Source: DAOOOW01 sp035387885 (GTDB lineage Bacteria; Patescibacteriota; Patescibacteriia; UBA2196). From it: a stretch of DNA of 45,418 nt. The notes beneath the pieces are model-generated. The model did not search any database and had not been told where the DNA came from. It saw only the letters and a program-made list of their open reading frames with translations. Position numbers and translations under genes: made by a program. The DNA lies in NCBI GenBank assembly GCA_035387885.1, contig DAOOOW010000007.1:1-45418 (forward strand). Direction: 5' to 3'. How positions within the stretch are numbered: the stretch's first letter is position 1; each line of letters begins with the position of its first letter. Below, in pieces: positions 1 through 8,400 of the stretch.

Positions 1-101
1 TAAGCTTAAAACTTTGAGCTAAAGTGTAAACCCCTTTGCTGCAATGTTAACAATATATAAAATGTGGATAAATATTTATTTTGGCTAATTATAAATAAAA
101 A

Positions 102-122
102 ATAACCATTTTAAATGGCTAT
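102..122 (-). terminator. Intrinsic terminator after the conjugation-type ATPase gene
   Basis: An inverted repeat (ATAACCATTT / ATGGCTAT with one G-U pair) lies just past the stop at 150 and is followed on the minus strand by a T-rich run. T-rich sequence also follows on the plus strand, so it could work in both directions. Bases 1-101 are AT-rich and show no gene. Confidence 0.55.
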
Positions 123-149
123 TTTTTATTTTTTCTTTATAAAAAAACC

Positions 150-2708
150 TTAACGCATATCAAACCGATCTTTGGTTTCTGCCTCCATGCCTTCACCAAG
201 TTTGGAACGACGCATTATATCTGCCTCCACTTCTTCTCTCGGCCGTCCATATTTAAGCCGAGAATATTCACTAATCTTTTTAAAAAAATCTGGATTATCT
301 TTAGCTGGTGGCAAAGCCGCCATATTAAACGGTCTGGCTGCTTGATTATCAATCATTAAACGAATATAAGCATTAAATTTTTCAATATTGATTAAATCAA
401 ACTCATTAAAAACAGGTGAAAATTGTTTCACTAAAAATTCGGCATCTTCCACACCAATTCTAAATGGACAAATCGTACCCACATTACCAAAAACCGCGTC
501 ACGCACCGCCGTGTTTTGATTTTTGGTTAGCTGGGCAATGTATTGATGAGCCATAGTTAAATTAAGGCGATATTTTCTGGCTTCAGCTAAAATAGTAGCA
601 ATGGAATCGGTGACATAATTTTGAAATTCATCAATATATAAATAAAAATCATACCTTTTTTCTTGAGGCATATCTGCTCTTGACATGGCAGCCATCTGCA
701 GTTTGGAAACTAACATTAAACCTAACAAATCCGAATTAGTTTCCCCCAGTTTACCTTTAGATAAATTAATCAAAAGAATTTTTTTATTATCCATTATTTC
801 CCGCAAATTAAAACCAGAATATTGTTGGCCAATAATATTTCTCATCATTTCATTTTCAATAAATCGACCAACTTTAGAAATAATATAGGAAAGCATATCA
901 GCGCCAGTGGAACCACGTTGTGAGGCTGTATATTCTTTTTCCCAAAATGAACGAACTAAAATATCAGAACATTGTGAAAGTTTGTGATTACGAAAATCTT
1001 CATCAACAAACACCCGAGGAATTTCTACAAAAGTGCCCTGATCGTCTTTATCGGCCATGAGCAAAAGAATGGCATTACGCATATAATGTTCAAACATCGG
1101 GCCACCCATTTCACGACTGGGCATTAATTTGTATAAAATTTCAATAATTTCTTGGGTGGCAAAATCTTTCTCTTCAGTTGTTTGGGCTTCCAACATATTT
1201 AAACCCATGGGCCTTTCCACATCAGAGGGATCAAAATAAATAACATCATCTCTTCTTTCTTTTGGAATATTGGCGGCAATTAGTTCCGCTTCTTCACCAT
1301 GTGGATCAATATAACACACGCCCTCGCCATTATAAATATCTTGCAAAATCATATTAACCATTAATTTGGATTTACCAGTACCAGTCATACCAATAATATA
1401 CATATGACGCCGTCGATCTTCTTTTTTTATGCGCACTAAAATTTCTTTGCCACGATAAATATTTTTACCCAAAATTATACCTTCCTCTGGCATATTCACT
1501 GGAGCTGAGGCTTTTCTGGCGCCTAACCAATTGATATTAGGGGTAGAACTAGTTGGTAAAGGAAAATGATAAATAGAAGCCAACTCTTCAGTATTTAAAT
1601 TAAAAGTCGCCTGGTCATCAAATGAACGATGAATTACTTCGGAAACTATTTTTGTAATATTACTTCTTTTATTAACTTTAAAGCCATTGCCATATTCAAA
1701 AATTTGATATTGTCCAAAAACATTTAAAATGTTTTTTAAATTTAACTCAGCCGCGACCTTGGTTAAAGAGGAAACTACTACTTTTAAATTAATCTCTAAA
1801 CTGGCTTTAGAAATTTTTTCTTCAATAGATTTTACAGCTTCCTGATCCAATGGCGATAAGGTGTTGTTGTTTTTAATTGATTGTTCATCTTTATTTTCTC
1901 CGGCGGTCATAATGGTATGCAAATCTCCCATGCCTTTAAAAGTGCTCGTGGCCATTTTTTCATACCAAGTTTTTTTAACTACACGTTTTAAAACATCTTC
2001 AATTTTCTTTCCAGATAAAATTTCTTTAGCGGCTTTCCTACCTTTTTTATGCCACTCTTTTTCTCCAGGTCGAAGTAAAAGTTGGATTACTGCCCCTTCG
2101 CTAGCCTCCAATTTTGATAAACTATTAGTTAAAGCATTTAAAGGATCTGTTTCTATTTTACGATAAGTTTTTATGGGTAAAATATCTGGTTTAACTAAAG
2201 TTAGGGTGGCTGCTGCCACAGCACTATTGGGTGAAAATATATTATAATCTTCTTGAAATTCAATTTGGGCATGGGGATATTGAGCCTGAATTTGTTGTTC
2301 AATAAATTGGGACAAATATCTGGGGGCCACTACATAAAAATAAATTAATTTATTTTCAGCGACAATTTCTAAAGAAATTTCATCATAACGACCATAAGCC
2401 CAAGCTTTAAAACCCTTAGCTGCCTTAATGGCGCCAAATGAAGACCAAAGATTTTCAGCCCAAGAAATTTGCTCCTGAATTTTCGCGCTACTATTAGCAT
2501 TATCACTATCTTTACTGGCCAAAGATTCTTTGGGTACAGTTATTAACATAATAACTGAGCGCATTTCTTGGGGAATTTGATAATTTTTTCTAACATAGGC
2601 TCGCCAAATATAAAAGGCAATTATAATCGCCAAAATAATAGCAACTAAAAATAAGCCAACTATCAAAGCAGGATTTTCCAGAAGTGAAGGTGAGAAAAAA
2701 GTAGACAT
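150..2708 (-). CDS. Membrane-anchored conjugation-type (TraD/VirD4-like) ATPase
   Basis: This 852-residue protein has one N-terminal membrane segment (about residues 15-35) and a large cytoplasmic part. Residues 440-448 hold a Walker A motif (GMTGTGKSK), the segment around 466-472 reads YIDPHGE, and residues 688-695 hold a Walker B motif (FYLYIDEF). HQYIAQL follows at about 721. This arrangement is that of DUF87/TraM-recognition ATPases related to VirD4 and TraD coupling proteins, which are widespread in CPR genomes and thought to drive DNA or protein transfer or pilus-like machinery. The middle (about 50-400) is family-specific and I cannot assign it. The upstream small protein at 2759-3232 is probably its operon partner. 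No other secretion genes are in the window, so the transported substrate is unknown. Confidence 0.85.
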   Translation of the reverse strand: MSTFFSPSLLENPALIVGLFLVAIILAIIIAFYIWRAYVRKNYQIPQEMRSVIMLITVPKESLASKDSDNANSSAKIQEQISWAENLWSSFGAIKAAKGFKAWAYGRYDEISLEIVAENKLIYFYVVAPRYLSQFIEQQIQAQYPHAQIEFQEDYNIFSPNSAVAAATLTLVKPDILPIKTYRKIETDPLNALTNSLSKLEASEGAVIQLLLRPGEKEWHKKGRKAAKEILSGKKIEDVLKRVVKKTWYEKMATSTFKGMGDLHTIMTAGENKDEQSIKNNNTLSPLDQEAVKSIEEKISKASLEINLKVVVSSLTKVAAELNLKNILNVFGQYQIFEYGNGFKVNKRSNITKIVSEVIHRSFDDQATFNLNTEELASIYHFPLPTSSTPNINWLGARKASAPVNMPEEGIILGKNIYRGKEILVRIKKEDRRRHMYIIGMTGTGKSKLMVNMILQDIYNGEGVCYIDPHGEEAELIAANIPKERRDDVIYFDPSDVERPMGLNMLEAQTTEEKDFATQEIIEILYKLMPSREMGGPMFEHYMRNAILLLMADKDDQGTFVEIPRVFVDEDFRNHKLSQCSDILVRSFWEKEYTASQRGSTGADMLSYIISKVGRFIENEMMRNIIGQQYSGFNLREIMDNKKILLINLSKGKLGETNSDLLGLMLVSKLQMAAMSRADMPQEKRYDFYLYIDEFQNYVTDSIATILAEARKYRLNLTMAHQYIAQLTKNQNTAVRDAVFGNVGTICPFRIGVEDAEFLVKQFSPVFNEFDLINIEKFNAYIRLMIDNQAARPFNMAALPPAKDNPDFFKKISEYSRLKYGRPREEVEADIMRRSKLGEGMEAETKDRFDMR

Positions 2709-2758
2709 ATTTAAAATTACAAATATCCAATGTCAGTCAATTGAATACAATTTTAAAA

Positions 2759-3232
2759 TTACTTGATTTCAAGTATCCGGTCGGCCTTAATCTTAGCTTC
2801 TTGTTCCAAAAAATATTTATTAACGCCTGGAATAATTTTCAACCATTTAAAAATCAGGTTAAAAACTTTTTTAAAAGTAGCCTTGGCGTTAGTTAATAAA
2901 TAGGCAATTTTTTTAGTAGTCTCTTCACCTTTGATTTTAAATTCCTGTTGTTTGTTCTCGGGTAAAGAAAAATATAAATCACCCAAATCTTCTTCTAAGA
3001 TTGCTTCCAAGGTTTGATGCAAAGGACTTTTGGATTGATCAATACCAGGCGCGCCCACACCACTACCAGCAGAAACTGGTTTTATGTTTTGTTCTTGCTC
3101 TGTTGCAATTTTATTTTCCTCTATCCCCTGCTCAAATTTATTTTCCAACTCAAAACCACCAGCTTCAATATTTTTTTCTGGTGTCAAATTATTTGGAAAT
3201 TTTTCTATGGTTGGTTTTTTAATAATATCCAC
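2759..3232 (-). CDS. Hypothetical protein upstream of the coupling ATPase
   Basis: A 157-residue protein with an acidic, low-complexity N-terminal half (about 1-75) and a more ordered, helical, lysine-rich C-terminal half (KIIPGVNKYFLEQEAKIKAD). No catalytic motif or signal peptide is visible. It lies 51 bp upstream of the ATPase on the same strand and is probably co-transcribed with it. This pairing suggests an accessory to the ATPase, but that is inference from position only. Confidence 0.7.
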   Translation of the reverse strand: MDIIKKPTIEKFPNNLTPEKNIEAGGFELENKFEQGIEENKIATEQEQNIKPVSAGSGVGAPGIDQSKSPLHQTLEAILEEDLGDLYFSLPENKQQEFKIKGEETTKKIAYLLTNAKATFKKVFNLIFKWLKIIPGVNKYFLEQEAKIKADRILEIK

Positions 3233-3241
3233 AACTATATT

Positions 3242-3271
3242 TTAGCACAAAAATAAAATATATGATATAAT
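3242..3271 (+). promoter_or_regulatory. Promoter of corA, placed for a leaderless transcript
   Basis: TTAGCA at 3242-3247, an 18-bp spacer and a perfect TATAAT at 3266-3271. The -10 ends only 6 nt before the ATG at 3278, so the expected transcription start falls on or beside the start codon. There is no room for a ribosome binding site. Confidence 0.6.
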
Positions 3272-3277
3272 ATTCAC

Positions 3278-4207
3278 ATGAATCACATCCAAATTTTTAA
3301 ACACAACAATTTTACCTGGTATAATGTTTCCAAGCCAGGCAAAAAACAATTAGGCTGGTTAAAAGAAAATCTCAATTTAGAAATTGAGGATCTTAATGAT
3401 TGCTCCCCGCTTACTGAAAGACCCAAACTTGTTGATCGTGGCCGATATATTTTTATGATTCTCTTATTTCCTTTTTATGATAAAGAAACCAAGGAAATCC
3501 GCTCATCCGAAGTTGATTTTTTTATAGATGCTGAAAAAATAGTTACTGTTCACAGCGATGAACTACAACCAATAATCAATTTGGCCAAAGCTGCAGAAAA
3601 AAATACTGATTTTGGAGAAAAAAATATGACCAATGGCTCAATAATTCTATATGAAATTCTAAATAACTTACTTCACGAATGTTTCCCCATGTTAAGTCAT
3701 ATTAATAGAGATATTGATGGTATTGAAACCAATGTTTTGAATGTTTTTGAAAAAAGATTAGCCATTATTACCGAAATTTTACGCATCAAAACCAATATTG
3801 TTAACTTTAGAAAAGCCATGCAAGCGCACAAAAGTATTATTTCCAAACTTATCAAAGTTTCGGAAAAATTTTATCCAAGCAATCAATTGCATTTGTATTT
3901 TAATAATCTAGTCAATCACACCAAAGATATTTGGGATTTTTTAGAAAATTACAAAGAATCAATTAATGCTATTCACGAAACGCACGAATCTTTAATGTCT
4001 CATCGGCAAACAGAAATTATGAAAACTTTAACAGTTATTTCAGTCATTGTTTTCCCATTGACATTGTTTGCGGCCATTTTTGGCATGAATACTATGCAAG
4101 CCATGCCTTTTTTAAATTCTAAATATGATTTTTGGCTGGTAGTTATGATTATGATTCTTGGAGCTTTATCAATGTTATTGGTCTTTAAAAAGAAAAAATG
4201 GCTATAA
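3278..4207 (+). CDS. corA: CorA-family Mg2+/divalent cation transporter
   Basis: 309 residues. The signature Gly-Met-Asn motif lies at residues 269-271 (FGMNTM), at the end of the first of two C-terminal membrane helices. The second helix (about 282-303) leads into a lysine-rich cytoplasmic tail (KKKKW). Residues 1-240 form the cytoplasmic alpha/beta and long-helix funnel typical of CorA pentamers. It should carry Mg2+ (or Co2+/Ni2+) passively into the cell. It is divergent from the gene at 2759-3232, and its start is fixed by the closely placed promoter. Length is normal for the family. Confidence 0.9.
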   Translation: MNHIQIFKHNNFTWYNVSKPGKKQLGWLKENLNLEIEDLNDCSPLTERPKLVDRGRYIFMILLFPFYDKETKEIRSSEVDFFIDAEKIVTVHSDELQPIINLAKAAEKNTDFGEKNMTNGSIILYEILNNLLHECFPMLSHINRDIDGIETNVLNVFEKRLAIITEILRIKTNIVNFRKAMQAHKSIISKLIKVSEKFYPSNQLHLYFNNLVNHTKDIWDFLENYKESINAIHETHESLMSHRQTEIMKTLTVISVIVFPLTLFAAIFGMNTMQAMPFLNSKYDFWLVVMIMILGALSMLLVFKKKKWL

Positions 4208-4292
4208 ATATAATTTTCAATTTTTAAATAATTTTTTAATTTTAAATTTTAAATTTTAAAATAAATCTAATTTTTGAATTTTTAAACAAACG

Positions 4293-4313
4293 CCGACATG
4301 TGGTCGGTTTTTG
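4293..4313 (+). terminator. Terminator after corA
   Basis: CCGAC, a 5-nt loop and GTCGG are followed by a run of five T. It lies between corA and the cysS promoter. The preceding 80 bp is almost pure A+T with repeated TTTTAAATTT-like sequence and no gene. Confidence 0.55.
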
Positions 4314-4315
4314 GT

Positions 4316-4344
4316 TTGCCAAATCACCAATAAATCGCTATAAT
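4316..4344 (+). promoter_or_regulatory. Promoter of cysS, leaderless geometry
   Basis: TTGCCA at 4316-4321, exactly 17 bp, then TATAAT at 4339-4344. The -10 ends 6 nt before the ATG at 4351, so the mRNA probably begins at or next to the start codon. Confidence 0.65.
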
Positions 4345-4350
4345 TTATTT

Positions 4351-5775
4351 ATGAAGCTCTACAATACCCTTGGTCGGGAAAAGCAGGAATTTAAACCCTT
4401 AAAAAAGGGCAAGGTTTTAATGTATCATTGTGGACCAACTGTCTATTGGACCCAACATATTGGTAATATGCGCGGTATGGTTATGGCTGATTTAATTCGC
4501 CGCAGTTTTGAATACCAAAATTATCAAGTTAAATTTGTGCGCAATTATACAGATGTTGGTCATCTAACTTCTGACTCTGACACTGGTGAAGATAAAATGG
4601 AACGTGCGGCCAAACGTGATAATTTATCGCCAGATCAAATTGCTGAAAAATATATTAAAATTTTTGAAACAGATACTCAAGAATTAAATATTCAAGAACC
4701 AAATTTTAAACCCAGAGCCACTCAAATGATTCCAGAAATTATTGCCATGGTACAAACTCTTTTAGATAAAGGTTTTGCTTATGCCACAGATTTAGCAGTC
4801 TATTTTGATATTTCCAAAGCAAAAGATTACACCAAATTATCCGGACAAAAAATGGAAAAAAACATTGCGGATGCGGGTAAGGGTGATGTTTCTGATGATC
4901 AGAAAAAAAATTCCGCAGATTTTGCTTTGTGGTTTTTTAAAGCTGGCGTGCATGAGCAGGCTTTGCAATTTTGGCCATCGCCATTTCATTCTGGTCTGGT
5001 AGAAAATGGTAATGGTTTTCCCGGTTGGCACATTGAATGTTCGGCTATGATTAAAAAATTTCTTGGCGATACCATTGATATACACATGGGTGGTATAGAA
5101 CATGTACCCGTACATCACACTAATGAAATTGCCCAAAGTGAAGCGGCCAATGGTGTAGAGTTTGTGCGCTATTGGTTACACAACGAACATTTAACAGTGG
5201 ATAATAAAAAAATGGCCAAATCCGAAGGCACAAGTTATGCATTGGCTGATGTTAAAGAAAAAGGATTTTCGCCCATGGCTTTGCGCTATTTCTTTTTGAG
5301 CGCGCATTATAGAAGCAAACAGAATTTTACATGGGAATCTTTGGAAGCGAGCAAAACTGCGTATGAAAAATTAACAAATTTTCTTAATGAAAAACAAATT
5401 GATAATTCTAATATTACGGATTACGGATTACGGATTACGGATTACCAAAATAATTTTATATCTTTTATTACGGATGATTTTAACATTCCTGCCACATTGG
5501 CTATGCTTTGGGAAATTATTAAAGACAACGTACTTCCCTACTCCGAAAAAAAGAAATTGCTTTTAGACTTTGACAAGGTTTGGGGTCTGTGTTTAGATAA
5601 CATAAAACCAAAAGAAAATATTGTGCCAGAAAATATTTTAGAATTGGCCAATAAAAGACAAAGCGCCAGAGAAAACAAAGACTGGCAAAAAGCCGATCAA
5701 TTGCGACAGCAAGTAGAAAAACTTGGTTATAAAATTAAAGATCAAAATAAAGGTTTTGACCTTATTAAGCTTTAA
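4351..5775 (+). CDS. cysS: Cysteine--tRNA ligase
   Basis: 474 residues from the ATG at 4351. An in-frame start at 4300 is open, but it lies upstream of the promoter. The N-terminus MKLYNTLGREKQEF, the CGPTVY motif with the zinc cysteine, the PGWHIECSAM segment, the HH pair in VPVHHTNE and a KMSKS-type loop (KKMAKSEGT) identify a class I cysteinyl-tRNA synthetase. It charges tRNA-Cys in the cytoplasm. Between about residues 354 and 365 the protein carries ITDYGLRITDY, encoded by a tandem ATTACGG repeat (5413-5446). This is a repeat insertion in the C-terminal helical domain that leaves the frame open. Confidence 0.95.
   Translation: MKLYNTLGREKQEFKPLKKGKVLMYHCGPTVYWTQHIGNMRGMVMADLIRRSFEYQNYQVKFVRNYTDVGHLTSDSDTGEDKMERAAKRDNLSPDQIAEKYIKIFETDTQELNIQEPNFKPRATQMIPEIIAMVQTLLDKGFAYATDLAVYFDISKAKDYTKLSGQKMEKNIADAGKGDVSDDQKKNSADFALWFFKAGVHEQALQFWPSPFHSGLVENGNGFPGWHIECSAMIKKFLGDTIDIHMGGIEHVPVHHTNEIAQSEAANGVEFVRYWLHNEHLTVDNKKMAKSEGTSYALADVKEKGFSPMALRYFFLSAHYRSKQNFTWESLEASKTAYEKLTNFLNEKQIDNSNITDYGLRITDYQNNFISFITDDFNIPATLAMLWEIIKDNVLPYSEKKKLLLDFDKVWGLCLDNIKPKENIVPENILELANKRQSARENKDWQKADQLRQQVEKLGYKIKDQNKGFDLIKL
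5413..5446 (+). repeat. ATTACGG tandem repeat inside cysS
   Basis: Nearly five head-to-tail copies of the 7-mer ATTACGG. The array stays open in the cysS frame and encodes repeats of ITDYGLR. Confidence 0.85.
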
Positions 5776-5799
5776 AAATTTAACTTAGGGGAGGAAACA

Positions 5800-6144
5800 A
5801 TGTCACAAAAAGACACGGAACTAACTTATCCTATAATTGGTTGTATTTTTCGAAGTATACACAATGGGGTTATAGAATACAATACAAAAAATCTACTAGC
5901 ACCTTTTAGCTTTTATTCTTTTGCCGAAGTGGTGTTGCAAAGAATTTCTGTTTTTTTAAACATCGAAACTATTGTGTCAAAAATCAATGGAATCCTTTTC
6001 CAAAATTCATTGCCAGAAAATATCATAACTGCTTTACAAACTGAATGCTCTTTGCTAATTAAAGAGCATCCTTCAGCCACAGTCAAATTTTTGGCCAAAA
6101 AATTAGCTGAAATTTTATCTCATCAACTGGAGGCTCCGCAATGA
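5800..6144 (+). CDS. Orphan protein, first gene of a two-gene cassette
   Basis: 114 residues, start fixed by a strong Shine-Dalgarno site (GGGGAGG) 6 nt upstream. I do not recognise the family. Residues from about 56 to the end (IVSKINGILF...LPENI...LAKKLAEIL...HQ) resemble the C-terminal region of the next protein (IVSKLNKIFF...MPQEI...LAQSIAISFLNQ), so both appear to contain the same helical domain. The stop overlaps the next ATG by 4 nt (ATGA), which indicates translational coupling. No signal peptide is seen. The gene starts 25 bp after cysS and could be read from the cysS promoter. Confidence 0.75.
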   Translation: MSQKDTELTYPIIGCIFRSIHNGVIEYNTKNLLAPFSFYSFAEVVLQRISVFLNIETIVSKINGILFQNSLPENIITALQTECSLLIKEHPSATVKFLAKKLAEILSHQLEAPQ

Positions 6145-7040
6145 AAAAAAATATTATTAATATATTGTTAGTTGCTCTGTTTTCTTTGGGTGTTTTTTTT
6201 CTTAATAACGAACTAGAAAAAATATTAATTAACTGGGGCATTAATCTGCCCATGCTATATTATTTACACTGGTTTATTACCTTACCTGTATGTCTTTTGC
6301 TGATAGTTTTAATTACAGATGAGGACGAGCATTTGAAAAAAAAATTATTCTGGTTCTATGTTGTCATTTTTATAATCATTTTTATTATTATTAATTCTTT
6401 TTTTGCTTGGAAAATTAATACAGGTTTTCGTCAGTGGTTTCTTTTGACATTAATCTATATAGTGATTATCAGTCTATTTAATTGGTTAATCTTTAAAATT
6501 TTGAACTTCACACAAAAAATTTTTCAGCAAAAAAAGAAAACTGTTAAATTATTAGATAAAATTATCAGCTGCCTTTATCAAGTGTTTTATTCAGATATCT
6601 GTGCTTATAATTTTCAACATCCTAAGCAAGCAATAACCATTGACAAATTTAAAGAAATACCACTGCTAACACTTCAGGATTTTTCAGATGGAAACACCAC
6701 CAGTGAAATCGTATCCAAACTTAATAAAATATTTTTTCCCAAGCAAATGCCCCAAGAGATAGCCGCAAGTTTATCTGAAAAAAGCCATTTGATGTTTATG
6801 TTTTGCGATAGCAAGTTTAAATATTCTGTTAAAGATCTGGCGCAATCTATAGCTATTTCTTTTTTAAATCAAGCAGTTATAATGGCCACAAAAAAACGTG
6901 GTTTTCAAATTAAAACTTTGCTTAATATCCTTAAATCTTGGGCCATCAGTTTTAAACCAGTTGAGATTAAAAAAATTCTCAAAACAGGAGATCCCAATTC
7001 AAAAAATTTTGAGAGAAAGCTGTTTAAAGCATTAAATTAA
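6141..7040 (+). CDS. Multi-pass membrane protein with C-terminal helical domain, second gene of the cassette
   Basis: 299 residues. Four hydrophobic segments fall at about 5-22, 35-57, 68-90 and 98-122, followed by a basic cytoplasmic linker and a soluble region to the C-terminus. Part of the soluble region (about 188-245) matches the pattern of the upstream protein, so the pair probably forms a membrane-bound plus soluble complex (inference). GGAGG lies 8 nt before the ATG and the start overlaps the upstream stop. A strong terminator follows. No known family is recognised. Confidence 0.75.
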   Translation: MKKNIINILLVALFSLGVFFLNNELEKILINWGINLPMLYYLHWFITLPVCLLLIVLITDEDEHLKKKLFWFYVVIFIIIFIIINSFFAWKINTGFRQWFLLTLIYIVIISLFNWLIFKILNFTQKIFQQKKKTVKLLDKIISCLYQVFYSDICAYNFQHPKQAITIDKFKEIPLLTLQDFSDGNTTSEIVSKLNKIFFPKQMPQEIAASLSEKSHLMFMFCDSKFKYSVKDLAQSIAISFLNQAVIMATKKRGFQIKTLLNILKSWAISFKPVEIKKILKTGDPNSKNFERKLFKALN

Positions 7041-7048
7041 CAAAAGCA

Positions 7049-7080
7049 GAATCGGGCCAATAACCCGATTCTTTTTTATT
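7049..7080 (+). terminator. Terminator of the 5800-7040 cassette
   Basis: GAATCGGG, a 7-nt loop, CCCGATTC, then TTTTTTATT: a classic intrinsic terminator on the plus strand. Its T-run overlaps the stop end of the convergent rlmN. Confidence 0.85.
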
Positions 7081-8074
7081 TTTCTTTACCAGCCAATTGT
7101 CCGCAAGCACCAGAAATATCCTCACCAAAACTTCTTCTAAAAGTTACTTGAACTTTATTTTTTTCTAAAATTTCTTTAAATCTTCTGACAGTTTCCGGGT
7201 GTGTGGCAGAAAATGCGCCAGTTAAATTATAAGTCATTAAATTTAGATGATAAAGTTTTTTTCTCATCAATGAAGCTAATTCCAAAGCATTTTCAGACGA
7301 ATCATTAACATCTTTAATTAATAAATATTCAAACATAACTTTACGGCTAGTTTTTTTAATAAAATAATCCACGCTAGAAAAAATTTCTTTTAAAGAATAT
7401 TTTTCAGCAATAGGCATAATTTTTTTTCTAATTAAATCATTGGGGGCGTGCAAAGAAATGGCTAAATTAATAGCCAAATCTTCGTCTGCCAATTGGCGAA
7501 TTTTTTCTGGTAAGCCGGCAGTGGAAATAGAAAAATGTCTAATACCAATATTAAATGTATCGACACGATTCATAATCCTAATGGCTTCAAGCACAGCATC
7601 ATAATTTAAAAATGGTTCGCCCATACCCATAAAAACTAAATTATTCACGCGTTCGTCTTTATCTTTTAACAAACGAGAAAAAAATAAAACTTGTTCAATA
7701 ATTTCCGAGGCACTTAAATTTCTTTTAAAACCCAACTGGCCAGTAGCACAAAAAGCACAGGCCAAAGGGCAGCCAACTTGAGTAGATATACAAACTGTAT
7801 TTCTTTTAGCATAAGTCATTAGAACAGATTCAATTTGTAAATCATCAGCAAGAGTTAATAAAATTTTAATTGTTTTTTTGTCTTGAGATAAAAAATCTTT
7901 AGCCTTAATTTTTAAAGAAAATTCTTTGTCCAAAATATTTTTTAAATCAGCTGGTAAATTAGAAACTTCTAACCAATTCTCTTTAAGATCGCGAAAAATG
8001 GTCTGCTTGACTTGGGCTAAGCGATATTTAGGATAGGCTGATAATATTTTTTCTAATAATTTTAAATCTTGCAT
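7076..8074 (-). CDS. rlmN: 23S rRNA (adenine2503-C2)-methyltransferase / tRNA A37 methyltransferase
   Basis: 332 residues from the ATG at 8074. A longer open frame upstream is not needed and would run through the promoter. The radical-SAM cluster motif CxxxCxxC appears as CPLACAFC, followed by ATGQLGFKRN. Other RlmN signatures are NLVFMGMGEP, SISTAGL, NLAISLHAP and the C-terminal catalytic cysteine in SGACGQL. The enzyme uses a [4Fe-4S] cluster and SAM to methylate C2 of A2503 in 23S rRNA and probably A37 in some tRNAs. Length is normal. Confidence 0.95.
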   Translation of the reverse strand: MQDLKLLEKILSAYPKYRLAQVKQTIFRDLKENWLEVSNLPADLKNILDKEFSLKIKAKDFLSQDKKTIKILLTLADDLQIESVLMTYAKRNTVCISTQVGCPLACAFCATGQLGFKRNLSASEIIEQVLFFSRLLKDKDERVNNLVFMGMGEPFLNYDAVLEAIRIMNRVDTFNIGIRHFSISTAGLPEKIRQLADEDLAINLAISLHAPNDLIRKKIMPIAEKYSLKEIFSSVDYFIKKTSRKVMFEYLLIKDVNDSSENALELASLMRKKLYHLNLMTYNLTGAFSATHPETVRRFKEILEKNKVQVTFRRSFGEDISGACGQLAGKEK

Positions 8075-8081
8075 AAAATTA

Positions 8082-8110
8082 ATAATGACATTGAAAAAAT
8101 AAAAAGTCAA
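8082..8110 (-). promoter_or_regulatory. Promoter of rlmN, leaderless geometry
   Basis: On the minus strand, TTGACT (8110-8105), 17 bp, then CATTAT (8087-8082). The -10 ends 7 nt before the ATG at 8074, so little or no leader is expected. Confidence 0.5.
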
Positions 8111-8117
8111 AAAAAGA

Positions 8118-8137
8118 CCGGCGCATTTCTGCGTCGG
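8118..8137 (-). terminator. Terminator of the small acidic protein gene
   Basis: On the minus strand ACCGACGCA, GAAA loop, TGCGCCGGT, then CTTTTTTT. It ends the transcript of the gene at 8146-8325. Confidence 0.75.
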
Positions 8138-8145
8138 TAAAAAAA

Positions 8146-8325
8146 TCACCCTTGATAATCATCGTGATCGGGATCATCGTCGTTGTGGATGCCGTCTCCG
8201 GCAGTCATCATGCTGCCTTTAATTCCAGTTACATCGTCTGATACTCCAAAACTGTCTTCATTATAAACCATTCCCTGGTCACTTCCAACCGGAGGAATTT
8301 CTCTCTGAATCAAATATTGTTTCAT
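8146..8325 (-). CDS. Small acidic orphan protein
   Basis: 59 residues, start fixed by GGAGG 7 nt upstream of the ATG at 8325. It is soluble with no membrane segment and ends in an aspartate-rich tail (NDDDPDHDDYQG) that could bind divalent cations. No family is recognised. It has its own promoter and terminator, so it is a stand-alone unit between rlmN and the divergent dus gene. Confidence 0.65.
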   Translation of the reverse strand: MKQYLIQREIPPVGSDQGMVYNEDSFGVSDDVTGIKGSMMTAGDGIHNDDDPDHDDYQG

Positions 8326-8371
8326 TTTGACCTCCAGATTCTTGATAAATTTTAAAATTTTCTGTATGGTT

Positions 8372-8400
8372 AATATAATATGAATAATGAAAAAAGTCAA
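8372..8400 (-). promoter_or_regulatory. Promoter of the small acidic protein
   Basis: On the minus strand TTGACT (8400-8395), 17 bp, TATATT (8377-8372). It overlaps the first codons of the divergent dus gene, so the two start sites compete for the same DNA. Confidence 0.55.

Noticed and set aside
4300..4350. Longer N-terminus for cysS (start at 4300)
   Set aside because: The extra codons overlap the -35/-10 promoter and the family N-terminus begins at 4351.
8075..8149. Longer N-terminus for rlmN
   Set aside because: It would run through the promoter and the terminator of the neighbouring gene, and the conserved protein starts at MQDLKLL.
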